Part shown: in pieces, positions 23,619 through 33,622 of the stretch
Position numbering within the stretch: the first letter of the stretch is position 1
How the letters are laid out: every line of letters begins with the position of its first letter
Origin: a virus
IMG/VR virus record: IMGVR_UViG_3300037010_002878
Location: 1-64,000 of that record
Strand: one strand, 5' to 3'
Length of the DNA stretch: 64,000 bases
Program-made: the position numbers and the translations under genes
Notes under the pieces: model-generated
What the model was told of the DNA's origin: nothing
What the model saw: only the letters and a program-made list of their open reading frames with translations
Databases searched by the model: none

Positions 23619-25787
23619 TTAATTGTATTTATTTAAGATATTATTTAACTCTGTTTGAATAGCTTGTTTGGTTTTTATCATTTCATCACGTTCCAATCTG
23701 AGTTTGGTTCGTTCATATACTCCCCAAATTCCAACTATTTCATTTATTCTCATAGTTATATCTGTGATATCTAAATCTATTTCAGAAATCATTCTTTTAT
23801 AATCGCTAATAATTTCAGAGTCCAAGGTAAGTGCATCACCAATGAAGCTCAAATAATCAACTAAAGAAAATGAACCATCTTGATTTTTAACATAAGTGAA
23901 AATCCCAGCTCCATCTTCTGTGTCTAATGAATCTTCATATCCTAAAGGTTTAGAACCTAAAGCATCTAAACCTAAAGTCATACCATCTGCATTTGACATA
24001 TCAATCAACATCGTAGTTGATACCAATTCATCCGTGATATGACCAGTGTCTGTTAAAAAATGATTATCGGTTTTTTCAATGTTTTCACTTAATATATAAT
24101 CATCTTTTAACGTTTCCCCTTCTACAATGAAGTAAAACTCTTCTCTGCCGCTATAAACTTTGGATAATGCATCTTCAATAGTTTTTATATCTGTTTCATT
24201 GCTAAAAATATCATTTTTCAATGAGCTTATTTTTGCTCTTAATGCAGCACCTGTCAAATTCGGGACGTCTCTGGTATCTTCTTTTTTTCTTGGATCCGAA
24301 CCGCCTAACCATCTTCCTATTCGACGTCTACCAATTCTAGTTGAATAAGTGAATAACAAATCTTTATTTTTTAATAATTCATCTTTTACATCATCAAGAG
24401 CTTTTTGATAGTACTTGATATAATAATCCATATCTACCCAGAACTGCTCTTCATCTTCATTAATTTTTACTGGATCACCTAATTTGAATGTCCCAACATT
24501 TGGACCTACTCCAATGTATTTAGGATTATTCATCCAAATATATTTAGTCATATCTAATGTTTTTGATTCGGTTGGCTCTGGAAATTCTTCTGGTCTGAAT
24601 ATAGAATTATGTGTAACTAAAATTGGCTCTGTATATTCTTTGACATCTTCTAAAGATTTAGTATCATCTATATGATCTACTTTTTCGGTATAATCTCTAA
24701 CAAATTCAATAACAGTAGTTCCATTTCGATGAGAAACTTCATATGCATCTGTCCAATAGCTCCAATGATGATCTATTTTAACATCTTTAGTCAAAACGGT
24801 TATTCTTTTACGGAAAGCATACTCTACATCATAATATTTTTTAGGCCATTTATGAGGTGTTCCGTTTACATCATAATAAATCAGGTCTCCATTAGCTATT
24901 CTATATAAACGTTCTCCGGACATAAAACGTATGTCCAATTCTTCTATTCCATATTCATTCATATTAGAAGAGAATGTTTTTATAGATTGATTAGTTACAT
25001 TTCCAGAAGCATCTAAAACATCAGTCCATTTATAAGTTCTTCCATTTTGTTGTTTTACTACAACATTATATCCGTAATTTTCTACATTAAGGTTGAAATA
25101 ATCAGAAATTAATAATTTCAATACTCTAGTGTAAATCACTTCAAATCCAACTGGATGTACCAAAGGTTTTATAGCTTTATTGAACACTACATTATGAAGA
25201 GAAGATTCTACTTCATATTTCAATACTTCAGCTTCTCCAGTATCTGGGTTTTTGTGGTCAAAAACCTTTATATCTCCAATTGGCGCTATACCAGGATCTA
25301 ATTGTTCATTTTCAATTAAGTTACATAAAAAATCAAATGGTATATTTGTACCTTTTGTTTGAGCTAAATTTTTAGAACATGATATAACTTCTTCATCAAT
25401 GTTTACATTTAACTTGGTTAAATCATACAATGCAGATTTTTCTAGACCTAGTAATCTTGCATATTGTTCTAATTTAGAGTCTATTTCTTTATCATTTTTC
25501 ATGACTTCATAAAAATCTTTTAAATTATTAGTAAAAAGATTTACGAATGCCATTTTTAATTCTATATTTTCTCTTTTGTTAACTGGATAATAACTGAATG
25601 ATGATTTATCTTCAGCTTCATCTTCTTGAATTGCAGTTACTAGATTTGATAGATTAGAAACTTTGGCGTATGAAGTTTCATTAATAAATTCAAGAAATAT
25701 TCTAAATAATTCAGAAACTACTGGATTATTTTCTTTTATATGATCTGGAACTAATGCATTTAAGACTACTTCTAATTCTCTTGTCAT
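23619..25787 (-). CDS. Baseplate wedge protein, gp7-position
   Basis: 722 aa. N-terminal 60 residues (LVPDHIKENNPVVSELFRIF, FLEFINETSYA) resemble the start of wedge subunits that dock on gp6. The remainder alternates beta segments and two helical regions, one near residues 450-550 with many Lys/Glu, one at the extreme C-terminus (coiled coil to LNNILNKYN). It directly follows the gp6-like gene by 11 nt, as gene 7 follows gene 6 in T4. T4 gp7 is longer (1032 aa). Role inferred mainly from position. Confidence 0.65.
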   Translation of the reverse strand: MTRELEVVLNALVPDHIKENNPVVSELFRIFLEFINETSYAKVSNLSNLVTAIQEDEAEDKSSFSYYPVNKRENIELKMAFVNLFTNNLKDFYEVMKNDKEIDSKLEQYARLLGLEKSALYDLTKLNVNIDEEVISCSKNLAQTKGTNIPFDFLCNLIENEQLDPGIAPIGDIKVFDHKNPDTGEAEVLKYEVESSLHNVVFNKAIKPLVHPVGFEVIYTRVLKLLISDYFNLNVENYGYNVVVKQQNGRTYKWTDVLDASGNVTNQSIKTFSSNMNEYGIEELDIRFMSGERLYRIANGDLIYYDVNGTPHKWPKKYYDVEYAFRKRITVLTKDVKIDHHWSYWTDAYEVSHRNGTTVIEFVRDYTEKVDHIDDTKSLEDVKEYTEPILVTHNSIFRPEEFPEPTESKTLDMTKYIWMNNPKYIGVGPNVGTFKLGDPVKINEDEEQFWVDMDYYIKYYQKALDDVKDELLKNKDLLFTYSTRIGRRRIGRWLGGSDPRKKEDTRDVPNLTGAALRAKISSLKNDIFSNETDIKTIEDALSKVYSGREEFYFIVEGETLKDDYILSENIEKTDNHFLTDTGHITDELVSTTMLIDMSNADGMTLGLDALGSKPLGYEDSLDTEDGAGIFTYVKNQDGSFSLVDYLSFIGDALTLDSEIISDYKRMISEIDLDITDITMRINEIVGIWGVYERTKLRLERDEMIKTKQAIQTELNNILNKYN

Positions 25788-25798
25788 TTAATTCCCCC

Positions 25799-28132
25799 TT
25801 ATAAAAATTCAACGCTATTTAATCTTGGAAGACTGTTTCTCATAAATCTAAAATTGTCTGTTTTATTAGCTAATCTTATTTTTTGTGGTTGTGAAAAATA
25901 GCTCTTTAATAATGTAGAATTAGCAAAAACGCTATTATCATTTTCTCCATTATTTATCCATAAGTCAACTCTAATGTAATTATTAGAATCTAAATCAGAA
26001 TTTCTAATGATATACATACCAACATCTTTACCTGCAAAAACTATAGGCAAAACTACTAAATTTGATAACTCAGAAATTTCATTTATTTCATATGGAACAG
26101 TAACATCAATGGAATGTTTTATTCTAGTAAAGTCTACAACTAATGAATGATCTACAGAGTTTGTAGAGCTTTTAATAAAATCTACAGTGTCTATATTTGG
26201 CAAGTTTTCTGGAATAACTAATTTTTGCACGGTATTATCATATAAGTCTTCAAATGGAAATTCTAAATAAAATTGAAACATGTAATTGTCATTAACTTTA
26301 ATGAAATTTCCTGAGCTTAAATTTATTGAAAATTCAGCATCAATTTCAACTCCAGATATATTACCTAATTGATTATCAACCATTCTAATTATGTTAGAAT
26401 TAAAATATTCAACATTGAACTCATTCATATCAGATTTAAAATAAGAATTAATTACATTAAATATAGCTTGTTGAGTATTTTTTCTGTCAGTCAAATATCT
26501 CATAACTTTTATTTTGTAATCAACATCTATAAAGACTGGGTTTCTATGAATCAAACTCATAGTCATTATTTTATAACGTTCTAAGTACTTAATTATATCA
26601 GAAATATTAGTTTCTGTCAAGTAAAAATTGGTGTCATAATAAGAAGCTGAATCTGGTTCTAAAGCTACACCATTTTGGTCATATAGATCCGTTTTCTCTA
26701 ATCTATAAACATTATTATAATTATCATGATTAAATTTATCTAAAAATTGTGCGGTTACAGCTGACAAGAATGATAAATAGACGTTTCCAATTTCTTTTTC
26801 TATTTTTTGTTCCCCACCCCAAACAGCACATCTTTGTATTTCAGTTCGTCTTTCACATATAGCTTGGTAATCTCTAGCAGTAACTGCTCGGTTTGCAGTG
26901 TTGTAAAAAACTGGAGCATTTATTTTTATGCTCTCATTAGATTCTTCATCTGAACCTACTGAAACCATTATAGGTGCAGAACCAGTTTCTAAAACTAGAT
27001 TTTCTTTTAACAATTCATCTTCTATTTCAATGGATGTAATGTCATTGCCTAAAGATCCAGATGATTTTAATACATTAACGCTAACTTTAGATCCTGGATA
27101 TAAATTTTTTCCAGTTCTTCCATAACTAAAATATAATCTTAAAAAATTAGTGTCAAAATCTAACAAAGGTAAAAAACTATCTTTATTGTTATCAACTTCA
27201 TCATCAACTACAAAATATGTACGTTTAGTGAATGGTCTAGATTTCATAGGATCTACGGATTGAATATCTAACAGTGGATTATTTTTATAGTTTTTAATTA
27301 CACTATTTGTTGAATTTCTCCAAGAACTTAAAAATTCCCATTCACCTTTCATAAGGTTAGATGAACCTTCAGCTTTTGCTATATAAATGTTAGTTTCTTG
27401 AGCGATATCTTTAATTAAGCCATTTGAATTAGCTGTTCTCACCCACAATGAGTTTTTAGGAACCATTGTAGGAATTTCTTCCTGAAAATATACATTTATG
27501 TCATCTGGAGAGGTTACAAAAACTTCGATTCCATCTTCTTCGATATTTTCTTCATAGATCAATACCGATGATTCTACTTTTATTTCTCCATTATAATCTA
27601 CAAAGGTATTAATTACATAATTAAAATCATCTCTATCAGTATTTTTAATTAAAATACCTTCTTTGACTTTCAATTTTATTCTTGAATTTTCGTTGTAATT
27701 TAAAATATCTTGTTTAGTTATAGTTCTTTCAAAATCTTCACCCATGTAATAACAGTAAAGATTATTAGAAGCTTTGAAACGAGTGTATTTAGAAATTCTA
27801 AAGGTAATTTCATTGGCTGGCCAATCATTGATATTTAGTTTAGGAACTAATGTTATTTCAAATTCTGCAGATTTTCTTCTTAACGCCTCATAACCTAAAT
27901 TTCTAGCCACTTTGAGAATATTTGTGCGATCTACAGCATCTGTAAGCAACATCTCATTAATACCAAAAGATGTATTTGCATTAACAATTTGAGCTGCTGA
28001 AGCTAATAATGTTATCAACACAGAAATGTTAGAACCTTCATAATCAACATCTTTAAATACATCAGACTCTTTCATTTTATTTTTTAAAGATTCTTTTATT
28101 TCTTCAAAATTGAATGGAACTACTTCTAACAT
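25799..28132 (-). CDS. 6: Baseplate wedge protein, T4 gp6-like (baseplate J)
   Basis: 777 aa. The N-terminus (LLASAAQIVNANTSFGINEM, LKVARNLGYEALRRKSA) is the gp6/gpJ signature, and NRAVTARDYQAICERR near residue 410 is the conserved J-domain block. gp6 dimers tie the wedges into the inner baseplate ring. It overlaps the gp25-like gene by 1 nt upstream and precedes the gp7-position gene, keeping the T4 25-6-7 logic. Confidence 0.9.
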   Translation of the reverse strand: MLEVVPFNFEEIKESLKNKMKESDVFKDVDYEGSNISVLITLLASAAQIVNANTSFGINEMLLTDAVDRTNILKVARNLGYEALRRKSAEFEITLVPKLNINDWPANEITFRISKYTRFKASNNLYCYYMGEDFERTITKQDILNYNENSRIKLKVKEGILIKNTDRDDFNYVINTFVDYNGEIKVESSVLIYEENIEEDGIEVFVTSPDDINVYFQEEIPTMVPKNSLWVRTANSNGLIKDIAQETNIYIAKAEGSSNLMKGEWEFLSSWRNSTNSVIKNYKNNPLLDIQSVDPMKSRPFTKRTYFVVDDEVDNNKDSFLPLLDFDTNFLRLYFSYGRTGKNLYPGSKVSVNVLKSSGSLGNDITSIEIEDELLKENLVLETGSAPIMVSVGSDEESNESIKINAPVFYNTANRAVTARDYQAICERRTEIQRCAVWGGEQKIEKEIGNVYLSFLSAVTAQFLDKFNHDNYNNVYRLEKTDLYDQNGVALEPDSASYYDTNFYLTETNISDIIKYLERYKIMTMSLIHRNPVFIDVDYKIKVMRYLTDRKNTQQAIFNVINSYFKSDMNEFNVEYFNSNIIRMVDNQLGNISGVEIDAEFSINLSSGNFIKVNDNYMFQFYLEFPFEDLYDNTVQKLVIPENLPNIDTVDFIKSSTNSVDHSLVVDFTRIKHSIDVTVPYEINEISELSNLVVLPIVFAGKDVGMYIIRNSDLDSNNYIRVDLWINNGENDNSVFANSTLLKSYFSQPQKIRLANKTDNFRFMRNSLPRLNSVEFL

Positions 28133-28506
28133 TAATAAACTCCTTTTTCTAACAAGATTCTAACGGAATCTTGGGTTTCTTCAAAACTTTCTAAAATTGT
28201 ATAAAAAATATTACAAAATAATTCATTATTATCTGTTAATATTATGGACACTGAATCTACTTTTATTCTCGGTTCGTGATTTTTTAAAACTGTTTTTATT
28301 TCCAATTCTAAATTTATTTGATCTGCTAGATTCATATTTTTGAACAAATAGCCAGTAACTCTAGAACCTAACAAGACATTACCCATCAAAGTATTTTTCT
28401 TTATCAATATTAGATTTTTTATAGAATTTCTTATACTATCTTTGTCAATTATAGAATGAGTCACGAAATCCGGAGATATATCAGAATATTTCATTAACAA
28501 CTCCAT
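28132..28506 (-). CDS. 25: Baseplate wedge protein, T4 gp25-like
   Basis: 124 aa (T4 gp25 is 132). Has the gp25 fold pattern: SIRNSIKNLILIKKNTLMGN, GSRVTGYLF, INLELEIKTVLKNHEPRIKV and a final two-strand hairpin. gp25 joins gp6 and gp53 in the wedge and starts sheath polymerisation. Coupled to gp6 by stop/start overlap. Confidence 0.92.
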   Translation of the reverse strand: MELLMKYSDISPDFVTHSIIDKDSIRNSIKNLILIKKNTLMGNVLLGSRVTGYLFKNMNLADQINLELEIKTVLKNHEPRIKVDSVSIILTDNNELFCNIFYTILESFEETQDSVRILLEKGVY

Positions 28507-28522
28507 CTTTTTAATTATTTAT

Positions 28523-28771
28523 TCAATTAAGAAAGATTCCGCCATCAATAGTTTTTATAACCACATTAGTTCCAGAAACTAACCCTAATTCTTTATCAGA
28601 ACCTAAAATTATTTTAGATTTAAACTTAACCACGGTATAACCATCAACTTCATCTATAGATTCAAATATAGATAATACTTTATCTATCTTCTCCTCTAAA
28701 GATAAAATACTAAGATTTCCTTTAGGTAAATCAGGTAGAGATGTCGCTTTTAAAGAAAATTCTTCATTCAT
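28523..28771 (-). CDS. Small baseplate-operon protein, 82 aa
   Basis: Unknown. Contains NLSILSLEEKIDKVLSIFES and a beta C-terminus (KSKIILGSDKELGLVSGTNV). It lies between the PAAR and gp25-like genes with short spacers, in phase with the operon. Probably a minor baseplate component. Confidence 0.7.
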   Translation of the reverse strand: MNEEFSLKATSLPDLPKGNLSILSLEEKIDKVLSIFESIDEVDGYTVVKFKSKIILGSDKELGLVSGTNVVIKTIDGGIFLN

Positions 28772-28780
28772 TATAGTCCT

Positions 28781-29059
28781 TTAGTTAGCAAATACATTAG
28801 ATGACCCCATAGCAGACATAGATCCACAATCCACAGAATCCCCTATTCTAATACATGGTTTTCCATTAACAAACACTTTGTTAGATCCTTTACAAAATGT
28901 TCCAGAATGACAAGTAACACAACAATGAGTAGTTACCGGATCTTGAAGCCTAGCTGTAGGAATGTTATTAGTAAAAACATTGTTGGACCCCATTTGAATT
29001 ACATGAGATGACCAACAAGGATGATTACAAGTATCACCCTGTCTAGATACTGGTGGCAT
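28781..29059 (-). CDS. PAAR spike-tip protein
   Basis: 92 aa, the usual length. PAAR pattern: PPVSRQGDTCNHPCW, GSNNVFTNNIPTARLQD and GSNKVFVNGKPCIRIGDSV, with Cys/His residues suited to hold a metal at the apex. It sharpens the central spike, as gp5.4 does in T4. Encoded in the same operon as the gp5-like spike and hub genes. Confidence 0.92.
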   Translation of the reverse strand: MPPVSRQGDTCNHPCWSSHVIQMGSNNVFTNNIPTARLQDPVTTHCCVTCHSGTFCKGSNKVFVNGKPCIRIGDSVDCGSMSAMGSSNVFAN

Positions 29060-29080
29060 AATGTTATCCTTTTAAAATAT

Positions 29081-32000
29081 TTATTGAGGATTTATAGTTA
29101 TAATAATTTTTCCTAGATTAGATTCTACATTCATTTCATCTTTAACTTTGAAAAATATTGTTATGATCTCAGGATTTGTTATTGTCGAATACGAAGATGG
29201 TGTTACTGTAATTATGTTATTATTAATAGCTATCCCAGCATCGTCTCCAGTTATTGAGATACTATTTGGTTCTACAAGTAATACATCATCGTCAAAATCA
29301 ATAGCATATTTTAGCATATCTATATTGGAAGATGCATCAGTTTTTATAAAACTAACCCCATAATCTTGTGTTATTTCTGGGGCGTGATTAACTCCAGTTA
29401 TTTTAAAATTCAATGTTCCTAAATCTGAAAACCCACCATTCAAATCATTAGCTTTATAATTAGCTGATATATTTTGAACTTCACCTCTTTTCAAAACATT
29501 ATAATATTTGGATGGATTTATCACAAACTTTGTAACGTTTGCAGATAATGAATTTTTCGGATCTGTAAATTTCACGTAATCTGAAATATTTAAAATATCT
29601 CCATCAAAATCTGTAGCTAAATCTGATAATAAAATATCAGTGGAATTAACATCTGCAAAGAAATTATAATTTTTAATAACCTCATTTAAAACTGGAGCGT
29701 GATTGATACCAGTTATTGAAATAGTCAATCCAGTGAACGCTTTAGGTGAATAACCATCTGTTATTGAATAAGTATAATTTATAATTTCTGTTTCAGATCT
29801 TTTTAATATATCTTTATAATATGATGGCAGCACATTCAATATATTAGATGTTGTAAAATATTTTTCAATACCAGACTGACCAGCTTTATCATTATCAGTC
29901 AAACATTCTATATCTGATACAAACAATTCATCATTTTCTGGATCTGAAGCATTTTGCAATAAATTTATAGATTGAGTAGTCAACACATCTGCGCTATAAA
30001 CCACATTGATTGGCCCTGATATAACAGGTCTATCATTGACGGGAGTGATATATATAGTCCATAACGAAACGCTAGATGCTCCTTTAGAATCAATTACTTT
30101 ATAACTGAAACTAAATGAACCATTTACATTTTGATCTGGATAAAAATAATAATCACCTTTATTTCCAATCAATTTTAACAAACCAAATCCAGATATATGA
30201 ACATCAACACTAGCTAAATTAGGGTTCGTAGAAATTTCTGTTCCATTTATTTTGATGCTATCTAGATAGAAACTATCACCATCAATATCAAAAACACCAT
30301 TCAACATATTTCCAGTAATTGCAGTATCTTCAGCTGTATTTATTACTACTGGAGCAATAATAGGAGGGTTATTTGATAACAAAGGAGTCCAAACGAAATT
30401 AGTTCCATTATATGAATATACTTTTTGTCTAATACCTAAAGCAGAATCACTAGAATCTAACCAAATATCTCCAATATTAGTCCATGATTGATACTCATTC
30501 CAAGTAGCAGCTGGGTCTATTCCATCATTAGATGAGTATGTATTTGTTTTGTTATCAATATTAGAAAAAACCGAAGCATCTAATGTTAAAGTTACATTTA
30601 TGGGATCTTCATTTAAATCCCTAAAAATTTGAACAGTACTTCCAATCTCTTTCCATTCATAAGTGAATGTAGATGAAGTGCTACCCAGTAATCTCAAATA
30701 CATGTAAACTTTATGTGTAGTACTATCTTGCCAAACATCGCCATGAAATAAATTCAAAGAAGGATTTTCGGAAACTTCGTTTGTTATTTGAATGTGTGGA
30801 TTAGAAAAAGCTAAATAAACTTTGCCGTCCCCTATTCTAATTATATTTTTACCTGGGTAATCATAAGATTTTTTGGTTCCGTAATATAAAGCATCTGATA
30901 ATGAATTTTTTATAATGAAATCATTATATTTTGAATCCATTTCCGTAATCTTTTCGGTTAAGTTAGTAATAAATTCATCAAAGTTTTTGAATTCATCATA
31001 AAATTGTTTTATATGATAATTAAATGAATTAATTTTTGAAATATCTGTGCTTATAAATTCATTGCTATTGTTTATGTCATTGTTCTTTATATTTTCATAA
31101 TCATATGATGATAATGGAAAAGTAAGAGTTATATTCCCATTTATACCATCATTTTTAGTGAAGCTATTTGTTTTATTAGCAATAGCGTCTTTACCAGCTT
31201 CAATAATCCATTTTAATCTACCAATTTTGTTTGGATTATTATCCAAAATCTCATATAATGTGTATAAATTTACAGTTCTTAAGTCATATGAATTCATAAA
31301 AGTTAAATAATCTTGTATTACTGATGGGGTTTCTCCCGTCTCAGCTAATCTAGATAATGAATCAGTATATTTAGCTATTGTTATAGTCTTTTTATAAATT
31401 GAATTATCATAGTCAGTTTTAGCTCTAATCAATATTTTTTCTAGATTTGGAATATCTTGAAGAGTTATGAATGAATTATCACCCTTTTTGCTTTTATTAT
31501 CTAAAATGAAATTGAATGGGGCTACATGATTTGCCCAACCTTGAATCATTACATCAGAAAACAATTCTGGAATTATTTCATGTGTTTTTATATATAATGT
31601 TCCATTTCTTTTATCTTCTACATTATCACCAGCTAGAATATCTAAATTCATAAAATCTATATCAGATTCTACATACCATGTTCTAGGAACTTTTTTTACT
31701 GTTTTTGATATATCATCATTTAATGTCCAAATACCACCAGCAGCTAAACACGCTTCTTTAGTATCATTTCCTGAAATAGAACAAAAACCTTGAGTTTGTA
31801 ATTCTGAAGTTCCAATATCTCCAGCTTCAGCAACTAAAGCATTTACTAGTCTAGATTGCATATCTACCAATTCTTGGTCATATCTAACACCAGCGTCATA
31901 CATATAACCAAAATCTGGGTCATATTCCGCACTATCAATATTCACTTTACTATACTTCAAAATATCTGCTAAAGATATATTTTCTGTCGGATATCTAGTC

Positions 32001-32614
32001 AATTGAACTTCATTTAAAGCTTTTATATTTCTAGTGCCATTAGATTTATTTCCGTACATTTTTCCGATTATTCTTTCGGTTTTTCTTAAATGACCTTCCA
32101 TATAAGACGGAAACGATGTTGAAGGTGAAAAATTAGGTGTTTGAGATAATAATGTAACTAGATCGCCAAAATTACAATCAATATCAAAATCTCCTATTCC
32201 TTTAAGAAAGTCTAAAAGTGAATATATCTGAAGCATGAAATTTTTCATCATGTTTACAAAATTCATAAGACCATTTATCATAGAACATGCAGAATTTATT
32301 AAATTGTTTGCTTTTGTTAACGCTGCTGAAGGATTAGTTCCAAGTAATTCTGTCATGGAATCATCCATGAAGTCACCCATAGCTATTCTTCCTGCAAAAT
32401 CAAAAGTACTCCAATGTACGGTACAAGATGCTGAATTTAATAAGCTTCTTATTTGATTATACTGACTAAGTGCCTCAGTTAAAAATCCAGTTTGACTTAT
32501 ACAACTAGTTTTTGCTGTTCTTAATATACCATTAAGTGCATCTAACTGAGGAGTTCCCGGACCAGAAGTAGAGATCTTTTCAGTTATGGTAGTTATCATT
32601 TTAGCTGTAGCCAT
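29081..32614 (-). CDS. Large baseplate protein with cadherin/Ig-like repeats
   Basis: 1177 aa. The first 180 residues are helical and Cys-containing (TAKTSCISQTGFLTEALSQY, DIDCNFGDLVTLLSQ) as in baseplate proteins. An ACLAAGGIWT insertion occurs near residue 290. From about residue 760 there are four tandem domains of the cadherin-like / tandem-95 type, seen as VVINTAEDTAITG, ITPVNDRPVISG, GINHAPVLNEV and GVNHAPEITQD, each with DxDGD or DPENDE calcium-binding-like loops. It sits between the PAAR and gp5-like genes, so it probably surrounds or extends from the hub. Such repeats are unusual in T4-type baseplates. Confidence 0.75.
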   Translation of the reverse strand: MATAKMITTITEKISTSGPGTPQLDALNGILRTAKTSCISQTGFLTEALSQYNQIRSLLNSASCTVHWSTFDFAGRIAMGDFMDDSMTELLGTNPSAALTKANNLINSACSMINGLMNFVNMMKNFMLQIYSLLDFLKGIGDFDIDCNFGDLVTLLSQTPNFSPSTSFPSYMEGHLRKTERIIGKMYGNKSNGTRNIKALNEVQLTRYPTENISLADILKYSKVNIDSAEYDPDFGYMYDAGVRYDQELVDMQSRLVNALVAEAGDIGTSELQTQGFCSISGNDTKEACLAAGGIWTLNDDISKTVKKVPRTWYVESDIDFMNLDILAGDNVEDKRNGTLYIKTHEIIPELFSDVMIQGWANHVAPFNFILDNKSKKGDNSFITLQDIPNLEKILIRAKTDYDNSIYKKTITIAKYTDSLSRLAETGETPSVIQDYLTFMNSYDLRTVNLYTLYEILDNNPNKIGRLKWIIEAGKDAIANKTNSFTKNDGINGNITLTFPLSSYDYENIKNNDINNSNEFISTDISKINSFNYHIKQFYDEFKNFDEFITNLTEKITEMDSKYNDFIIKNSLSDALYYGTKKSYDYPGKNIIRIGDGKVYLAFSNPHIQITNEVSENPSLNLFHGDVWQDSTTHKVYMYLRLLGSTSSTFTYEWKEIGSTVQIFRDLNEDPINVTLTLDASVFSNIDNKTNTYSSNDGIDPAATWNEYQSWTNIGDIWLDSSDSALGIRQKVYSYNGTNFVWTPLLSNNPPIIAPVVINTAEDTAITGNMLNGVFDIDGDSFYLDSIKINGTEISTNPNLASVDVHISGFGLLKLIGNKGDYYFYPDQNVNGSFSFSYKVIDSKGASSVSLWTIYITPVNDRPVISGPINVVYSADVLTTQSINLLQNASDPENDELFVSDIECLTDNDKAGQSGIEKYFTTSNILNVLPSYYKDILKRSETEIINYTYSITDGYSPKAFTGLTISITGINHAPVLNEVIKNYNFFADVNSTDILLSDLATDFDGDILNISDYVKFTDPKNSLSANVTKFVINPSKYYNVLKRGEVQNISANYKANDLNGGFSDLGTLNFKITGVNHAPEITQDYGVSFIKTDASSNIDMLKYAIDFDDDVLLVEPNSISITGDDAGIAINNNIITVTPSSYSTITNPEIITIFFKVKDEMNVESNLGKIIITINPQ

Positions 32615-32623
32615 TGTGTTCCT

Positions 32624-33601
32624 TTATCCTAAATAGACATAGCTGTCTATAAAAACAGCACTTGCATGAATTTTTGCTTTTGGGTTAGCGTTCATATTAA
32701 ATCCGCCTGAAATATTAACATCTTCTTTTCCACAAACTTTTCTAGTAACGTTACCAGAAATTCCTTCGGTTTGATTACCAACAATAGCTTGTTCCACATT
32801 ACCTTTTACTAAGGTTTCACGATTTCCATCAATACCAGTTTTTTCATTACCCACAACTCTTTTTAATTTATTGCCTTTAATATTTTCATAATCATCAGCT
32901 TCTACGAATCTTTCAAAGTTTTTTACAGTTTTTAACGTTAAAGTTCCCGTATTTTCTATCTCATAATATGTGTGAGATGAATGAAAAACACGTATTCTAT
33001 TATTTCCTGCAGTATCATCTATTTCAAAAACATGACCAGCTGAAGTTTCCTGAACGGCAACATCTGGATATTTTGATGCATCATTTTTTGAAGGTTTCTC
33101 TTTAAAATAAAAGGAAACGCTTGTTCCACAAGCTGCTCCAGATTCATCACATTCAGTTAAAGAATCATTTATTATCTTATGCGGTGTTTTATCTAACTCT
33201 TGAACTCTAGAACATCTATGAGTGCTTAATTGATTATAATCTTGTTCTTTAGGATATACACCTGATGGGTCACTAAAACCTTTAGATAAATCTGGTTTTC
33301 CTTGGTTTAAAAACGGAATTCTTGCAAAAATTATGGGACGATTTTCATCATCTCTATCAAAGAAACACCAGACCCAATCTCCAGGTAAAGGAATGCTTTG
33401 GTCTCCCCTAGTTGTAGGAAATGCTAATTCAGCCCATGGGAGAGCCTCTGTAGGTAATTTTTTCTTATCTTCAGTGTGAATGCTTACTATTCTAATCTTA
33501 CATCTATTCAATAATTCAGGATCTTTATTATCTTCTACTAATGCTCTGTAAAATATATAATTAGGATTGACAGTATCTTTTAATCTTTGAAAGTCATCCA
33601 T
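32624..33601 (-). CDS. 5: Central spike protein, gp5-like without lysozyme domain
   Basis: 325 aa. Residues 15-110 form the OB-fold of gp5/VgrG (FYRALVEDNKDPELLNRCKIR, LPWAELAFPTTRGDQSIPLP, VWCFFDRDDENRPI). The C-terminal third is a gp5/VgrG-type triple beta-helix: EIDDTAGNNRIRVFHSS, then repeats of xVxGNxxxxIxGN. The T4 gp5 lysozyme domain (about 150 aa in the middle) is absent. The trimer would carry the PAAR tip and attach to the gp27-like hub encoded upstream. Confidence 0.88.
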   Translation of the reverse strand: MDDFQRLKDTVNPNYIFYRALVEDNKDPELLNRCKIRIVSIHTEDKKKLPTEALPWAELAFPTTRGDQSIPLPGDWVWCFFDRDDENRPIIFARIPFLNQGKPDLSKGFSDPSGVYPKEQDYNQLSTHRCSRVQELDKTPHKIINDSLTECDESGAACGTSVSFYFKEKPSKNDASKYPDVAVQETSAGHVFEIDDTAGNNRIRVFHSSHTYYEIENTGTLTLKTVKNFERFVEADDYENIKGNKLKRVVGNEKTGIDGNRETLVKGNVEQAIVGNQTEGISGNVTRKVCGKEDVNISGGFNMNANPKAKIHASAVFIDSYVYLG

Positions 33602-33622
33602 TATATACTCCTTTTTTAATAT

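Noticed and set aside
28132-28506. Calling the 124-aa protein a lysozyme, a frequent database label for gp25
   Set aside because: It matches the gp25 wedge fold; there is no catalytic Glu/Asp arrangement of a lysozyme.
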